Source: Flavobacterium sp. WC2421 (GTDB lineage: Bacteria > Bacteroidota > Bacteroidia > Flavobacteriales > Flavobacteriaceae). Taken from it: 64,000 nt of DNA. The notes beneath the pieces were generated by a model. That model was not told the origin of the DNA. It saw only the letters and a program-made list of their open reading frames with translations, and ran no database searches. Where the stretch lies: contig NZ_CP162004.1 in assembly GCF_040822115.1 (NCBI RefSeq), forward strand, positions 372,001 through 436,000. The letters are read 5' to 3'. Below, one piece after another: positions 17,984-26,552 of this stretch. The position numbers were made by a program, and so were the translations under genes. Position 1 is the first letter of the stretch. Each line of letters starts with the position of its first letter.

Positions 17984-19321
17984 ATGAATAAAGTTAGAAA
18001 CTGGTCTCTCACCGTAGCGGTAGCGGGATTTTTATTTGGATTTGACACTGTCGTCATCTCCGGAGCCAACTTGCCAATCAAAGAATTGTGGCATACTACT
18101 CCCCTGTTTCACGGAATTTTCATAATGTCAATGGCATTATGGGGAACAGTATTAGGTTCATTACTAGGAGGAATACCATGTGATAAATGGGGACGAAAAA
18201 AAACATTATTTTGGATTGGAATATTATTTTTGGTATCGGCTATAGGTTCGGCATTAGCACCTAATCCATATATATTCTCGTTTTTTAGATTTATAGGTGG
18301 TATTGGCGTAGGTGCTTCGTCTGTTGCGGCACCCATTTATATATCAGAAATATCTACTCCTGAAAACAGAGGTAAATTAGGTACCCTGTTTCAATTCAAT
18401 ATCGTCTTTGGAATCTTAATCGCCTTTTTTTCCAATTATTTATTTGAAGGATTTGGAGGAGTTAATGATTGGAGATGGATGATAGGAATAGTAGCTTTAC
18501 CTGCACTTGTTTATAGTTTAATTGTCACACAAATACCCGATAGTCCCCGCTGGTTGATCTTGAAAAAAAGGGATGATACAACTGCTATGAACGTACTGGA
18601 AATGATTTATAACAAAGAAGATGCTTTAGCCAATTTTAACGAAATAAAAAAGGACCTTGTTGAAGACTCAGCTTTTAAAGAAACTATTTTCTCTTACAAA
18701 TATAAACTACCTGTAATCTTAGCTTTTTTGCTGGCTTTCTTCAATCAATTATCTGGAATCAATTTCATCCTATATTATGCCCCAGAAATATTAGAAATGG
18801 CGGGATTAGGATCTAAAGAATCTTTAATGAATTCTATTTTAATTGGATTTACAAACCTGATTTTCACCCTTGCAGGGATGCGGTTAATTGATGTTCTAGG
18901 AAGAAAACAATTAATGTTAATAGGATCTATTGGTTACATTTTAAGTTTGGGAATGGTGGCCTTGGCCTTTCTTAATAATCTAGGACCAATTGTTTTAATG
19001 GTATCAATTCTCGTATTCATTGCTTCTCACGCCATTGGTCAGGGAGCAGTAATTTGGGTGTTTATTTCTGAAATATTTCCAAATAACGTTAGGGCAAATG
19101 GACAGTCATTTGGAACAGGGATCCATTGGATTTTTGCTGCCTTAATCACTTTGGCTGGTCCAGTAGTAATCGATTTATTCAAAGAAAATCCTTGGCCAAT
19201 TTTCGCTTTCTTTGCGTTTATGATGGTATTACAGTTAATATTTGTCTTATTTATGATGCCTGAAACAAAAGGTTTGTCACTAGAAGATTTAGAACATAAA
19301 ATGCTTAGCAATGGAAAATAA
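17984..19321 (+). CDS. Sugar-porter family MFS transporter
   Basis: This is a 445-aa inner-membrane protein with about 12 hydrophobic segments. Sugar-porter motifs are visible: GGIPCDKWGRKKTLF after TM2, PDSPRWLI after TM6, RLIDVLGRKQL between TM8 and TM9, and the C-terminal PETKGLSLEDLE. It most likely imports fructose, glucose or sucrose by proton symport. Its last 11 nt overlap the start of the fructokinase gene, so uptake and phosphorylation are translationally linked. Fructose is the best guess from neighbours. Confidence 0.93.
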   Translation: MNKVRNWSLTVAVAGFLFGFDTVVISGANLPIKELWHTTPLFHGIFIMSMALWGTVLGSLLGGIPCDKWGRKKTLFWIGILFLVSAIGSALAPNPYIFSFFRFIGGIGVGASSVAAPIYISEISTPENRGKLGTLFQFNIVFGILIAFFSNYLFEGFGGVNDWRWMIGIVALPALVYSLIVTQIPDSPRWLILKKRDDTTAMNVLEMIYNKEDALANFNEIKKDLVEDSAFKETIFSYKYKLPVILAFLLAFFNQLSGINFILYYAPEILEMAGLGSKESLMNSILIGFTNLIFTLAGMRLIDVLGRKQLMLIGSIGYILSLGMVALAFLNNLGPIVLMVSILVFIASHAIGQGAVIWVFISEIFPNNVRANGQSFGTGIHWIFAALITLAGPVVIDLFKENPWPIFAFFAFMMVLQLIFVLFMMPETKGLSLEDLEHKMLSNGK

Positions 19322-20213
19322 TTTACAAAAACCTAATGTAGTATGTTTTGGAGAAGTGCTTTATGATGTTTTTCCAACGCACAAGAAAATTGGTGGAGCA
19401 CCACTAAACGTGGCTTTACGTCTTGCATCCCTGGGCATAAATACTCAAATAGTAAGTCGTATTGGTAATGATGAAATTGGAAAAGAACTCCTGTCTTTCA
19501 TAAAGAAAAACAAAGTAAAAACAAATTTGATTCAGGTTGATCCTCTTTATAAAACGGGTGAAGTAATAGTAGAATTAAACGACAAAGGATCGGCATCTTA
19601 CACTATTAATTATCCTGTGGCTTGGGATAAAATTGAATGCAATCCAGAAATAGAAAATACAGTAAAAAAAGCAGATGCATTTATTTATGGCAGCCTAGTT
19701 TGCAGAGATTCTACCTCTTTTGAGACCTTAGTTGAATTAATAGGATACGCTAAATACAAAGTATTTGATGTCAATCTACGCGCCCCATTTTACAAGAAAA
19801 AAGTACTTATTAATTTGATGATGCAGTCTGATTTTATCAAGTTTAATGATGAAGAGTTGTACGAAATAAGTAAGTTTCTAAATTCACCTTACCATTCTTT
19901 AAAGCAAAATATCCTTTATATAGCTGAAACAACAAATACAAGTCGCATATGTGTAACATTAGGGTGCCATGGAGCCATTTTATATTATGACGATACGTTT
20001 TATTACAATAGTGGATATGAAATAAAGGTAGCGGACACTGTTGGAGCTGGAGATTCATTTTTGGCCGGTTTAATTAGTGAATTACTAACCCAAAACGACC
20101 CTCAAAAAGCGATTGACTTTGCTTGTGCTTTAGGTGCTCTTGTTGCTGAAAAAGAAGGAGCTAACCCAATAATTTCAAATTCAAAAATAACTAAATTCAT
20201 GAATCCAATATAA
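19311..20213 (+). CDS. PfkB-family carbohydrate kinase, probable fructokinase
   Basis: The 300-aa cytoplasmic kinase has both PfkB signatures: GGAPLNVALRLASLG near residues 27-41, and DTVGAGDSFLAGL near 241 with the catalytic Asp. It probably phosphorylates fructose from the GH32 reaction to fructose-6-phosphate. The start codon lies inside the transporter gene (ATGGAAAATAA), a strong coupling signal. The sugar is inferred from GH32 linkage; other hexoses or nucleosides are possible in this family. Confidence 0.88.
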   Translation: MENNLQKPNVVCFGEVLYDVFPTHKKIGGAPLNVALRLASLGINTQIVSRIGNDEIGKELLSFIKKNKVKTNLIQVDPLYKTGEVIVELNDKGSASYTINYPVAWDKIECNPEIENTVKKADAFIYGSLVCRDSTSFETLVELIGYAKYKVFDVNLRAPFYKKKVLINLMMQSDFIKFNDEELYEISKFLNSPYHSLKQNILYIAETTNTSRICVTLGCHGAILYYDDTFYYNSGYEIKVADTVGAGDSFLAGLISELLTQNDPQKAIDFACALGALVAEKEGANPIISNSKITKFMNPI

Positions 20214-20219
20214 GTAATT

Positions 20220-21956
20220 ATGAAACCTATATCTGTTTTTACACTAACGCTATTATTTATAAGCATGACTATTAACGCACAAATTGATAAAAATCTAATA
20301 ATCCCAGTTAAAGATGCCAAATGGTGGAAAGAAGCTGTTGTTTACCAAATATATCCTAGAAGTTTTAAAGATAGCGATGGTGATGGAGTTGGAGATTTGA
20401 AAGGAATAATATCTAAATTAGACTATATAAAAAGTCTTGGAATTGATGCCGTTTGGCTAAATCCAATCTATACTTCTCCAAATGACGATAATGGATACGA
20501 CATTAGTAATTATCGGGAAATCATGAAGGATTTTGGGACTATGGAAGATTTTGACGTTCTATTGAAAGAAATGCATAAACGCAAAATCAAACTTATCATG
20601 GATTTAGTGGTCAATCACAGTAGTGATGAACATGATTGGTTCAAACAATCCAGAAGTTCTCGTGACAACCCATATAGAGATTATTACCATTGGTGGCCAG
20701 CCGAAAAAGGAAAGCCTCCCTACAGATGGAGTTTCTTTGATGTAAATAGTGAAGCTTGGAAATACGATGCGAAAACGGATTCCTATTATCTACATTACTT
20801 CTCACAAAAACAACCTGACTTGAATTGGGAAAACCCAAAATTACGAGAAGAAGTATACGATATCATGCGTTTTTGGCTGGACAAGGGAATTGATGGATTT
20901 AGAATGGATGCTTTTCAATTTGCCTCAAAAGATACAACTTGGCCAGAATTACCAAAAGGGTATGAAAAAGACATTATAAAATACTATGGTGTAGGACCCC
21001 ATTTACATGAGTATTTACAAGAAATGAATAAAAAAGTATTTAGCAAATACGACATCATGACTGTAGCCGAAGGTGCTGGAAGTTCACCAGCAGATGCATT
21101 ACAATTTGTAGATCCAGATCGAAAAGAACTGGACATTGCGTATCATTTTGAAAGTGTTGACATTGGTAAGCATGTGCTTGATTTTGGCTTAGTAAAATAT
21201 AAAAAAATATTTTCGAGATACGATAATGCATTCAAAGACAAAGGATGGTTAGCCATTTTTCTTGCTAATCATGATCAACCAAGAATGGTCAGTAAGTTTG
21301 GAAATGACACCCCTAAATTTAGAGAAATCTCTTCAAAAATGCTTTCAACTTTTATCCTGACCATGAGAGGGACTCCATTTTATTACAATGGAGATGAATT
21401 AGGAATGGTCAATATTCGTTTTGATTCTATTGAAGATTATCAAGATGTAGATACCCGTAACAAATACATCGGGTTGAAAAACAAGAATGGAGATTTAGAA
21501 GGATTCTTAGAAGGACAAAAACAAACTTCAAGAGAAAATGGACGTACCCCTTTTCAATGGAACACTACAAAAAATGCAGGTTTTACATCAGGAACTCCAT
21601 GGTTGAAGGTAAATCAAAACTTTAAAACGGTAAATGCTGAAGAGCAAGAAAAGGACCCAAAATCAGTTTTGAATTACTTTAGAAAATTAGTTCAAGTCCG
21701 TAAAGAAATTCCCGCACTTATTTATGGTAAATATACCTTATTGGATGAGAACAACTCAGCTGTATATGCCTATACAAGAGAACTCAACAATAAAAAAATA
21801 TTGGTTTTATTAAATTTTACCAATAAAAAAGCTACCTATAATTTAAATTTCAAGCTAGGCAAACATGAAGTGATTTTAGATAATTATGAAGATTGTAATA
21901 AAGTTAAAAGCAATTCATTAAGACCCTATGAGGCGATGATAATTCATTTTGATTGA
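20220..21956 (+). CDS. Glycoside hydrolase family 13 alpha-glucosidase, secreted
   Basis: The 578-aa enzyme has a Sec signal peptide (to about residue 20, TINAQ). It has the GH13 regions I-IV: DLVVNHSSDEH, GFRMDAF near residue 225 with the nucleophile Asp, TVAEGAG near 280 with the acid/base Glu, and ANHDQPR near 348. Overall layout (AVVYQIYPRSFKDSDGDGVGDL, QPDLNWENPKLREEV) is that of the oligo-1,6-glucosidase/alpha-glucosidase/sucrase group. It probably cleaves sucrose, isomaltulose-like or short alpha-glucosides in the periplasm. It begins 6 nt after the fructokinase stop and is last in the GH32 operon. Confidence 0.92.
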   Translation: MKPISVFTLTLLFISMTINAQIDKNLIIPVKDAKWWKEAVVYQIYPRSFKDSDGDGVGDLKGIISKLDYIKSLGIDAVWLNPIYTSPNDDNGYDISNYREIMKDFGTMEDFDVLLKEMHKRKIKLIMDLVVNHSSDEHDWFKQSRSSRDNPYRDYYHWWPAEKGKPPYRWSFFDVNSEAWKYDAKTDSYYLHYFSQKQPDLNWENPKLREEVYDIMRFWLDKGIDGFRMDAFQFASKDTTWPELPKGYEKDIIKYYGVGPHLHEYLQEMNKKVFSKYDIMTVAEGAGSSPADALQFVDPDRKELDIAYHFESVDIGKHVLDFGLVKYKKIFSRYDNAFKDKGWLAIFLANHDQPRMVSKFGNDTPKFREISSKMLSTFILTMRGTPFYYNGDELGMVNIRFDSIEDYQDVDTRNKYIGLKNKNGDLEGFLEGQKQTSRENGRTPFQWNTTKNAGFTSGTPWLKVNQNFKTVNAEEQEKDPKSVLNYFRKLVQVRKEIPALIYGKYTLLDENNSAVYAYTRELNNKKILVLLNFTNKKATYNLNFKLGKHEVILDNYEDCNKVKSNSLRPYEAMIIHFD

Positions 21957-22050
21957 TTTAGAATAATTAGTTCAACTACCACATAGCGTAATCAACTATA
22001 ATTTTTAACGTAACTGTTTATTTGAAATCTGAATTACAATAAATAAATTG

Positions 22051-22058
22051 TAAGTTTG
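22051..22058 (+). promoter_or_regulatory. -7 element of the first lacI-type gene
   Basis: It reads TAAGTTTG, a full match to TAnnTTTG, 48 bp before the start codon. The CG-centred operator box found at the structural genes is not present here, so autoregulation through that box is not indicated. Confidence 0.5.
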
Positions 22059-22105
22059 TTTTCAAATAAACCGTTTTTCATTCTAAACAATCTGGAAATC
22101 AATTC

Positions 22106-23125
22106 ATGAAAGAAGCTACTCTTAAACAAATCGCTACTCAACTAGGGGTGTCAATTACAACTGTTTCTAAAGCACTGAAAAATTATCCTGATGTTAGTGA
22201 AAAAACAAAAAAAAAGATTGTAGACTTAGCAATTAAACTAAATTATACCCCAAATAGTTTTGCAGTTAATTTAAGAACAAAAGAGTCAAAAATTATAGGA
22301 GTTATAATACCCACGGTGGATTACAATTTTTTTTCCAAAGTTTTCAAGGGTGTGCTAGAAGAAGCTGAAAAAAGAAAATACCAAGTAATAATATTACGCT
22401 CCAATGAAAAGCTAGAGGTTGAAAAAAAACAAATTGAACTTTTATTAAACAAAAGAGTTGACGGAATTATAATGTCACTTTCTAATGAAACTGGGGATTT
22501 TAATCATATTAAAAACATAATTAAACATAAAACTCCTTTAGTTCTTTTTGACAAAATCGCAAAATTAGTCAACTGTTCAAAAGTGGCAATCAATGATCGA
22601 AAAGCAGCTTATGATGCTGTAAATTATCTTATCAAAAAAGGGCATAAAAAAATTGCCCACTTTCGAGGATCCTATATGCCACAAAATTCTATAGATCGTT
22701 TTTTAGGTTATAAAAAAGCACTTGAAGATAACAATATTGTGTATGATCCCTCACTAGTATATTTATGTGATAATAATACCGATTTTGAAGATGGGTATGA
22801 AAATGCAAAAAAAATATTAATGGAACATCCTGATATTGAGGCCATTTTTGCCATAACAGATCTCGTGGCAGTTGGAATAATAAAATACTTTAATGATATA
22901 GATCTAAAAATACCCGCACAAATAGCAGTTTTTGGCTTTTGCAATTCATTCATGTCCGAAATAATAACTCCAAAGCTAACAACAATTGACCAACCAGGAT
23001 TTGAAATAGGGAACAGAGCGGCTTCCATTTTATTTGATGAAATTGACTTAAAAAAGAAAAACAAACCTGTCATCTTTCAATCCATTGAATTAGAAACTAA
23101 AATAATTGAAAGGGATTCTGCATAA
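22106..23125 (+). CDS. LacI-family transcriptional regulator (paralogue 1)
   Basis: The 339-aa protein has an N-terminal LacI HTH (residues 3-50: ATLKQIATQLGVSITTVSKA) and a hinge segment. A periplasmic-binding-protein-like effector domain follows from about residue 60 (KIIGVIIPTVDYNFFSKVF). It is adjacent to the sugar-utilisation operon and is the obvious candidate for binding the CGAWAACGTTTTCG-type operator pairs. The recognition-helix region is essentially identical to that of the next gene. The ligand is unknown; a sugar or sugar phosphate is expected for this family. Confidence 0.93.
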   Translation: MKEATLKQIATQLGVSITTVSKALKNYPDVSEKTKKKIVDLAIKLNYTPNSFAVNLRTKESKIIGVIIPTVDYNFFSKVFKGVLEEAEKRKYQVIILRSNEKLEVEKKQIELLLNKRVDGIIMSLSNETGDFNHIKNIIKHKTPLVLFDKIAKLVNCSKVAINDRKAAYDAVNYLIKKGHKKIAHFRGSYMPQNSIDRFLGYKKALEDNNIVYDPSLVYLCDNNTDFEDGYENAKKILMEHPDIEAIFAITDLVAVGIIKYFNDIDLKIPAQIAVFGFCNSFMSEIITPKLTTIDQPGFEIGNRAASILFDEIDLKKKNKPVIFQSIELETKIIERDSA

Positions 23126-23371
23126 AATTTGATCTAGATTATTTTTTGTGAATTTATTTTTAATAAATAATACCTGAATTTTAACTAATCTAATTTATTC
23201 ATTAAATAAAAAAAATAACACACATTTAAGATAAAAATTAATATCTTGGTAAAGAAAATTACACCTCCATTTTATTTGAAAATAAGTCTAAACGAGTTCC
23301 AGACCTTAAAATAGAAAAATAGTTGATTCGAAAATGTATTTTTTAAACTTAAACTATCAGAAAATTAGTTC

Positions 23372-24403
23372 ATGAAAGACATCACTCTTAAAGAAATTGC
23401 AACAAAATTAGGTATTTCGATAACGACCGTATCTAAAGCATTAAAGAACTACCCTGATGTTAGTGAAAAAACTAAAAAAGCGGTCATTGACCTTGCACAA
23501 AAATTGCATTATACCCCAAATAGTTTTGCAGTAAACTTAAGAACAAAAGAATCCAAAACTATTGGTTTAATTATTCCAGAAGTAATGCATCATTTTTTTT
23601 CCAATATTATTAATGCAATAATTGATGAAGCTGAAAAAAATGGTTACCTGGTTATCATTTTACAATCAAACGAGTCATTAGCCTTAGAAAAAAAACAAGT
23701 TGAACTACTAATTAACAAACGAGTAGACGGGATTTTAATCTCCCTATCTAATGAATCAAATAATGACGAACATATAAAGGAAATTATAAATAGAAAGATT
23801 CCATTTGTCATGTTTGATAAAATATCTAAACTTTCTAAGTGTTCTAAAGTAATTATTGATGATCAAAAAGCGGCTTTTAACGCTGTTCAGCATTTAATTG
23901 ATAATGGGTGCAAAAAAATTGTTCATTTGCGTGGCCCATTAAACCCTCAAAATTCTATTGATCGTTATATTGGATATAAAAAAGCTTTAGAGAAAAACAA
24001 CATTCCTTTTGATTCAAAATTAGTATACACTTGCGAAAATGTTACATTTGACGAAGGTGTTTATTTTGCCAAACACATAATAGAAGAACATCCAGATGTA
24101 GACGGAATATTTGCAATCACTGATTTAGTAGCAGTAGGTGTATTGTCCTATTTTAACGATCATAAAATTAAAGTTCCAGAACAAGTAAAAATAATAGGAT
24201 TTAGTAATTGGTTTATGTCGCAAGTATTGACTCCAAAATTGAGTACTGTAGATCAACCGAGTAATGAAATGGGTGTTGTATCATTTAATCTACTATTAGA
24301 AGAGATGAACTGTCATAAAAATGATATGGAGTTTACACCTAGAACTATCGAACTAGAAACCAACGTATTAATTAGAGAGTCCTCATTAAAAACCGATAAT
24401 TAG
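23372..24403 (+). CDS. LacI-family transcriptional regulator (paralogue 2)
   Basis: The 343-aa protein is a clear paralogue of the preceding gene. The segment TTVSKALKNYPDVSEKTKK is the same in both, as is YTPNSFAVNLRTKESK, while the effector domains differ much more. The two probably read the same operators in response to different ligands, and mixed dimers are possible. The gene has its own 246-bp upstream region with no operator box of the shared type and no full-match -7 element. It converges with queG 20 bp downstream. Confidence 0.93.
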   Translation: MKDITLKEIATKLGISITTVSKALKNYPDVSEKTKKAVIDLAQKLHYTPNSFAVNLRTKESKTIGLIIPEVMHHFFSNIINAIIDEAEKNGYLVIILQSNESLALEKKQVELLINKRVDGILISLSNESNNDEHIKEIINRKIPFVMFDKISKLSKCSKVIIDDQKAAFNAVQHLIDNGCKKIVHLRGPLNPQNSIDRYIGYKKALEKNNIPFDSKLVYTCENVTFDEGVYFAKHIIEEHPDVDGIFAITDLVAVGVLSYFNDHKIKVPEQVKIIGFSNWFMSQVLTPKLSTVDQPSNEMGVVSFNLLLEEMNCHKNDMEFTPRTIELETNVLIRESSLKTDN

Positions 24404-24423
24404 ACTTACATACTAAAAAAAAG

Positions 24424-25347
24424 CTACTTAATAAAATCAATATTACGCTTAATACCTTGAAATTTTGATCTTTTTAACGGAGAGTCTTTAAATACCGCAT
24501 TAAAAGTTTCTTCAGTAATTTCATTCCAATCTTTTTTACTAAACTTTAATAATTCGGGATTTGGATTAAATAATGGTTCACTATGAGGTTTAGAGAACTT
24601 ATTCCAAGGACAAACGTCTTGACATATATCGCAACCAAAGGCCCAATCATCAAATTTCCCTTTCATCTCTATTGGAATATTTTCTTTAAGTTCGATAGTA
24701 AAATAAGAGATGCATTTGCTGCCATCCACGACGTAAGGAGCAACTATTGCTTCTGTGGGGCAAGAATCTATACAAGCAGTACAAGTACCGCAATGATCAG
24801 TAGTAGCGTAATCATAGTTTAATTCCAAATCAATAATTAATTCGGCAATAAAGTAAAAAGAACCTACTTTTTGAGTCAATAAATTACTGTTTTTACCAAT
24901 CCATCCCAAACCACTTTTGGCTGCCCAAGCTTTATCCAGCACTGGAGCTGAGTCAACAAAAGTACGTCCTGACACCTCTCCTATTGTAGATTGAATAGAA
25001 AAAAGAAGTTCATTTAATTTTTCTTTGATGACAAAATGGTAATCTTTACCATAAGCATATTTTGAAATTTTATAAGAATCAGTTTCTTGAAATTGTTGTG
25101 GGTAATAATTTAGGAGTAAAGAAACCACACTTTTTGAATCATCAACCAGTAAAGTAGGGTTTAAACGTTTGTCAAAATTATTTTCCATATAGGACATTTG
25201 TCCGTTATGGTTGTTATTTAGCCAAGTTTCTAATCTTGGTGCTTCTTGTTCTAAAAAACCAGCTTTGGATATACCACATGAAAGGAAACCGAGCCGTTTC
25301 GCTTCTGCTTTTATAAATTGGGTATATTTTGTTTTAGAATTAATAAT
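24424..25347 (-). CDS. queG: Epoxyqueuosine reductase, apparent ATT start
   Basis: QueG performs the last step of queuosine tRNA modification using cobalamin and two 4Fe-4S clusters. Both ferredoxin-type cysteine sets are present ([12 protein letters not shown] and [10 protein letters not shown]), as is [13 protein letters not shown]. The first ATG in frame is at 25197, but that would remove a conserved N-terminal part. Upstream in frame the sequence still reads [19 protein letters not shown] and then [13 protein letters not shown], typical of QueG. No ATG, GTG, TTG or CTG occurs between those residues and the in-frame stop at 25366. The best start is ATT at 25345-25347, giving 307 aa, the usual length. 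ATT as a start is rare, so a mutated or misread ATG is the alternative. Confidence 0.85.
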   Translation of the reverse strand: MINSKTKYTQFIKAEAKRLGFLSCGISKAGFLEQEAPRLETWLNNNHNGQMSYMENNFDKRLNPTLLVDDSKSVVSLLLNYYPQQFQETDSYKISKYAYGKDYHFVIKEKLNELLFSIQSTIGEVSGRTFVDSAPVLDKAWAAKSGLGWIGKNSNLLTQKVGSFYFIAELIIDLELNYDYATTDHCGTCTACIDSCPTEAIVAPYVVDGSKCISYFTIELKENIPIEMKGKFDDWAFGCDICQDVCPWNKFSKPHSEPLFNPNPELLKFSKKDWNEITEETFNAVFKDSPLKRSKFQGIKRNIDFIK

Positions 25348-25367
25348 ATATCTTATAAACGATGTTT

Positions 25368-25442
25368 AGCCCTGATGGCAGCGGCATCCTTTACTTGCTT
25401 TCTTTATGCAAGTAAAGATATAGCGGACAGCAGGAAATAGCT
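25368..25442. repeat. Flavobacterial intergenic structured repeat
   Basis: The element sits between ruvB and queG. Its core is a 10-bp stem (CTTTACTTGC 25389-25398 with GCAAGTAAAG 25408-25417). It is flanked by a conserved-looking frame, AGCCCTGATGGCAGCGGCAT on one side and AGCGGACAGCAGGAAATAGC on the other. CCTG/CAGG and AGC/GCT can pair across it. I recall closely similar frames with variable inner stems as common intergenic sequence in Flavobacterium genomes. The function is unknown: an RNA processing or partial termination element, or a REP-like repeat. Confidence 0.6.
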
Positions 25443-25451
25443 TCTTAAAAA

Positions 25452-26474
25452 TTAAAACAAACCTCCTTGAATATTAGAATTGACTTTCCCTAAATGCTTA
25501 TATGCTTTTTCGGTGACTTCTCTTCCTCTAGGAGTTCTCATAATAAAACCTTCTTGAATCAAAAAAGGTTCATATACCTCTTCAATTGTTTCACTACTTT
25601 CAGAAACCGCCGTTGCTAAAGTAGATAACCCTACAGGGCCTCCCTTGAACTTATCAATAATAGTATTTAGAATTTTATTGTCCATTTCATCTAATCCGTG
25701 TGCATCAACATTTAACGCTTTTAAGGCATAACGAGCGATAGCAACGTCAATAGTTCCGTTTCCTTTAATTTGGGCAAAATCACGTACCCTACGCAACAAA
25801 GCATTTGCGATACGAGGTGTTCCTCTACTTCTACCAGCAATTTCAATAGCTGCTTCTAAAGAAATAGGCATTTTCAAAATACTTGCGCTACGTTCTACGA
25901 TAGTTGTTAATAGTTCTGCTGTATAATATTGCAAGCGTGATGATATTCCGAAACGAGCCCTCATAGGAGCCGTTAAAAGACCTGAACGAGTAGTGGCACC
26001 TATTAATGTAAATGGATTTAAATTGATTTGGACCGTACGCGCATTTGGTCCAGATTCAATCATAATATCGATCTTAAAATCCTCCATTGCTGAATATAAA
26101 TATTCTTCCACAATGGGACTCAACCGATGGATTTCATCAATGAATAAAACATCTCTTTCCTCAAGATTAGTTAACAAACCAGCTAAATCGCCCGGTTTAT
26201 CTAAAACAGGACCAGATGTGATTTTTATACCCACCTGCAATTCATTAGCCAAAATATTAGCCAATGTAGTTTTCCCTAATCCTGGAGGTCCATGGAAAAG
26301 GGTATGATCCAAAGCTTCATTCCTTTGGTTAGCTGCTTCAACAAAAACCTTAAGGTTTTCTAACACTTGATCTTGTCCAGCAAAATCATCAAATGATAAA
26401 GGTCTTAATTTTTTTTCAAGATCAAATTCTTCCGAATTATAACCATTGGTAGTTGGATCTAGATTCTCATTCAT
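25452..26474 (-). CDS. ruvB: Holliday junction branch migration ATPase RuvB
   Basis: The 340-aa AAA+ motor has Walker [12 protein letters not shown], Walker B FIDEIHRL, sensor 1 GATTRSG, and a winged-helix C-terminus with RTPRGREVT. It drives branch migration with RuvA. I chose the ATG at 26474 (MNENLDPTT). The longer frame from 26522 would begin inside the terminator of the cytochrome operon. queG follows 104 nt downstream, separated by the structured repeat. Confidence 0.97.
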   Translation of the reverse strand: MNENLDPTTNGYNSEEFDLEKKLRPLSFDDFAGQDQVLENLKVFVEAANQRNEALDHTLFHGPPGLGKTTLANILANELQVGIKITSGPVLDKPGDLAGLLTNLEERDVLFIDEIHRLSPIVEEYLYSAMEDFKIDIMIESGPNARTVQINLNPFTLIGATTRSGLLTAPMRARFGISSRLQYYTAELLTTIVERSASILKMPISLEAAIEIAGRSRGTPRIANALLRRVRDFAQIKGNGTIDVAIARYALKALNVDAHGLDEMDNKILNTIIDKFKGGPVGLSTLATAVSESSETIEEVYEPFLIQEGFIMRTPRGREVTEKAYKHLGKVNSNIQGGLF

Positions 26475-26507
26475 ACAACAAAGATAAGACAAAGTTAGAA
26501 CTAAAAA

Positions 26508-26537
26508 AAAATGCCTTTCCATTTAGAAAGGCATTTT
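26508..26537 (-). terminator. Terminator of the act-cox operon
   Basis: A 12-bp stem (AAAATGCCTTTC / GAAAGGCATTTT) with a 6-nt loop is followed on the minus strand by a run of T. It lies between the coxA stop and ruvB. Confidence 0.9.
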
Positions 26538-26552
26538 ATATATAAATAAAAT

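Noticed and set aside
26475..26522. Longer N-terminus for RuvB
   Set aside because: The extra codons fall in the terminator of the upstream operon and precede the conserved RuvB start.
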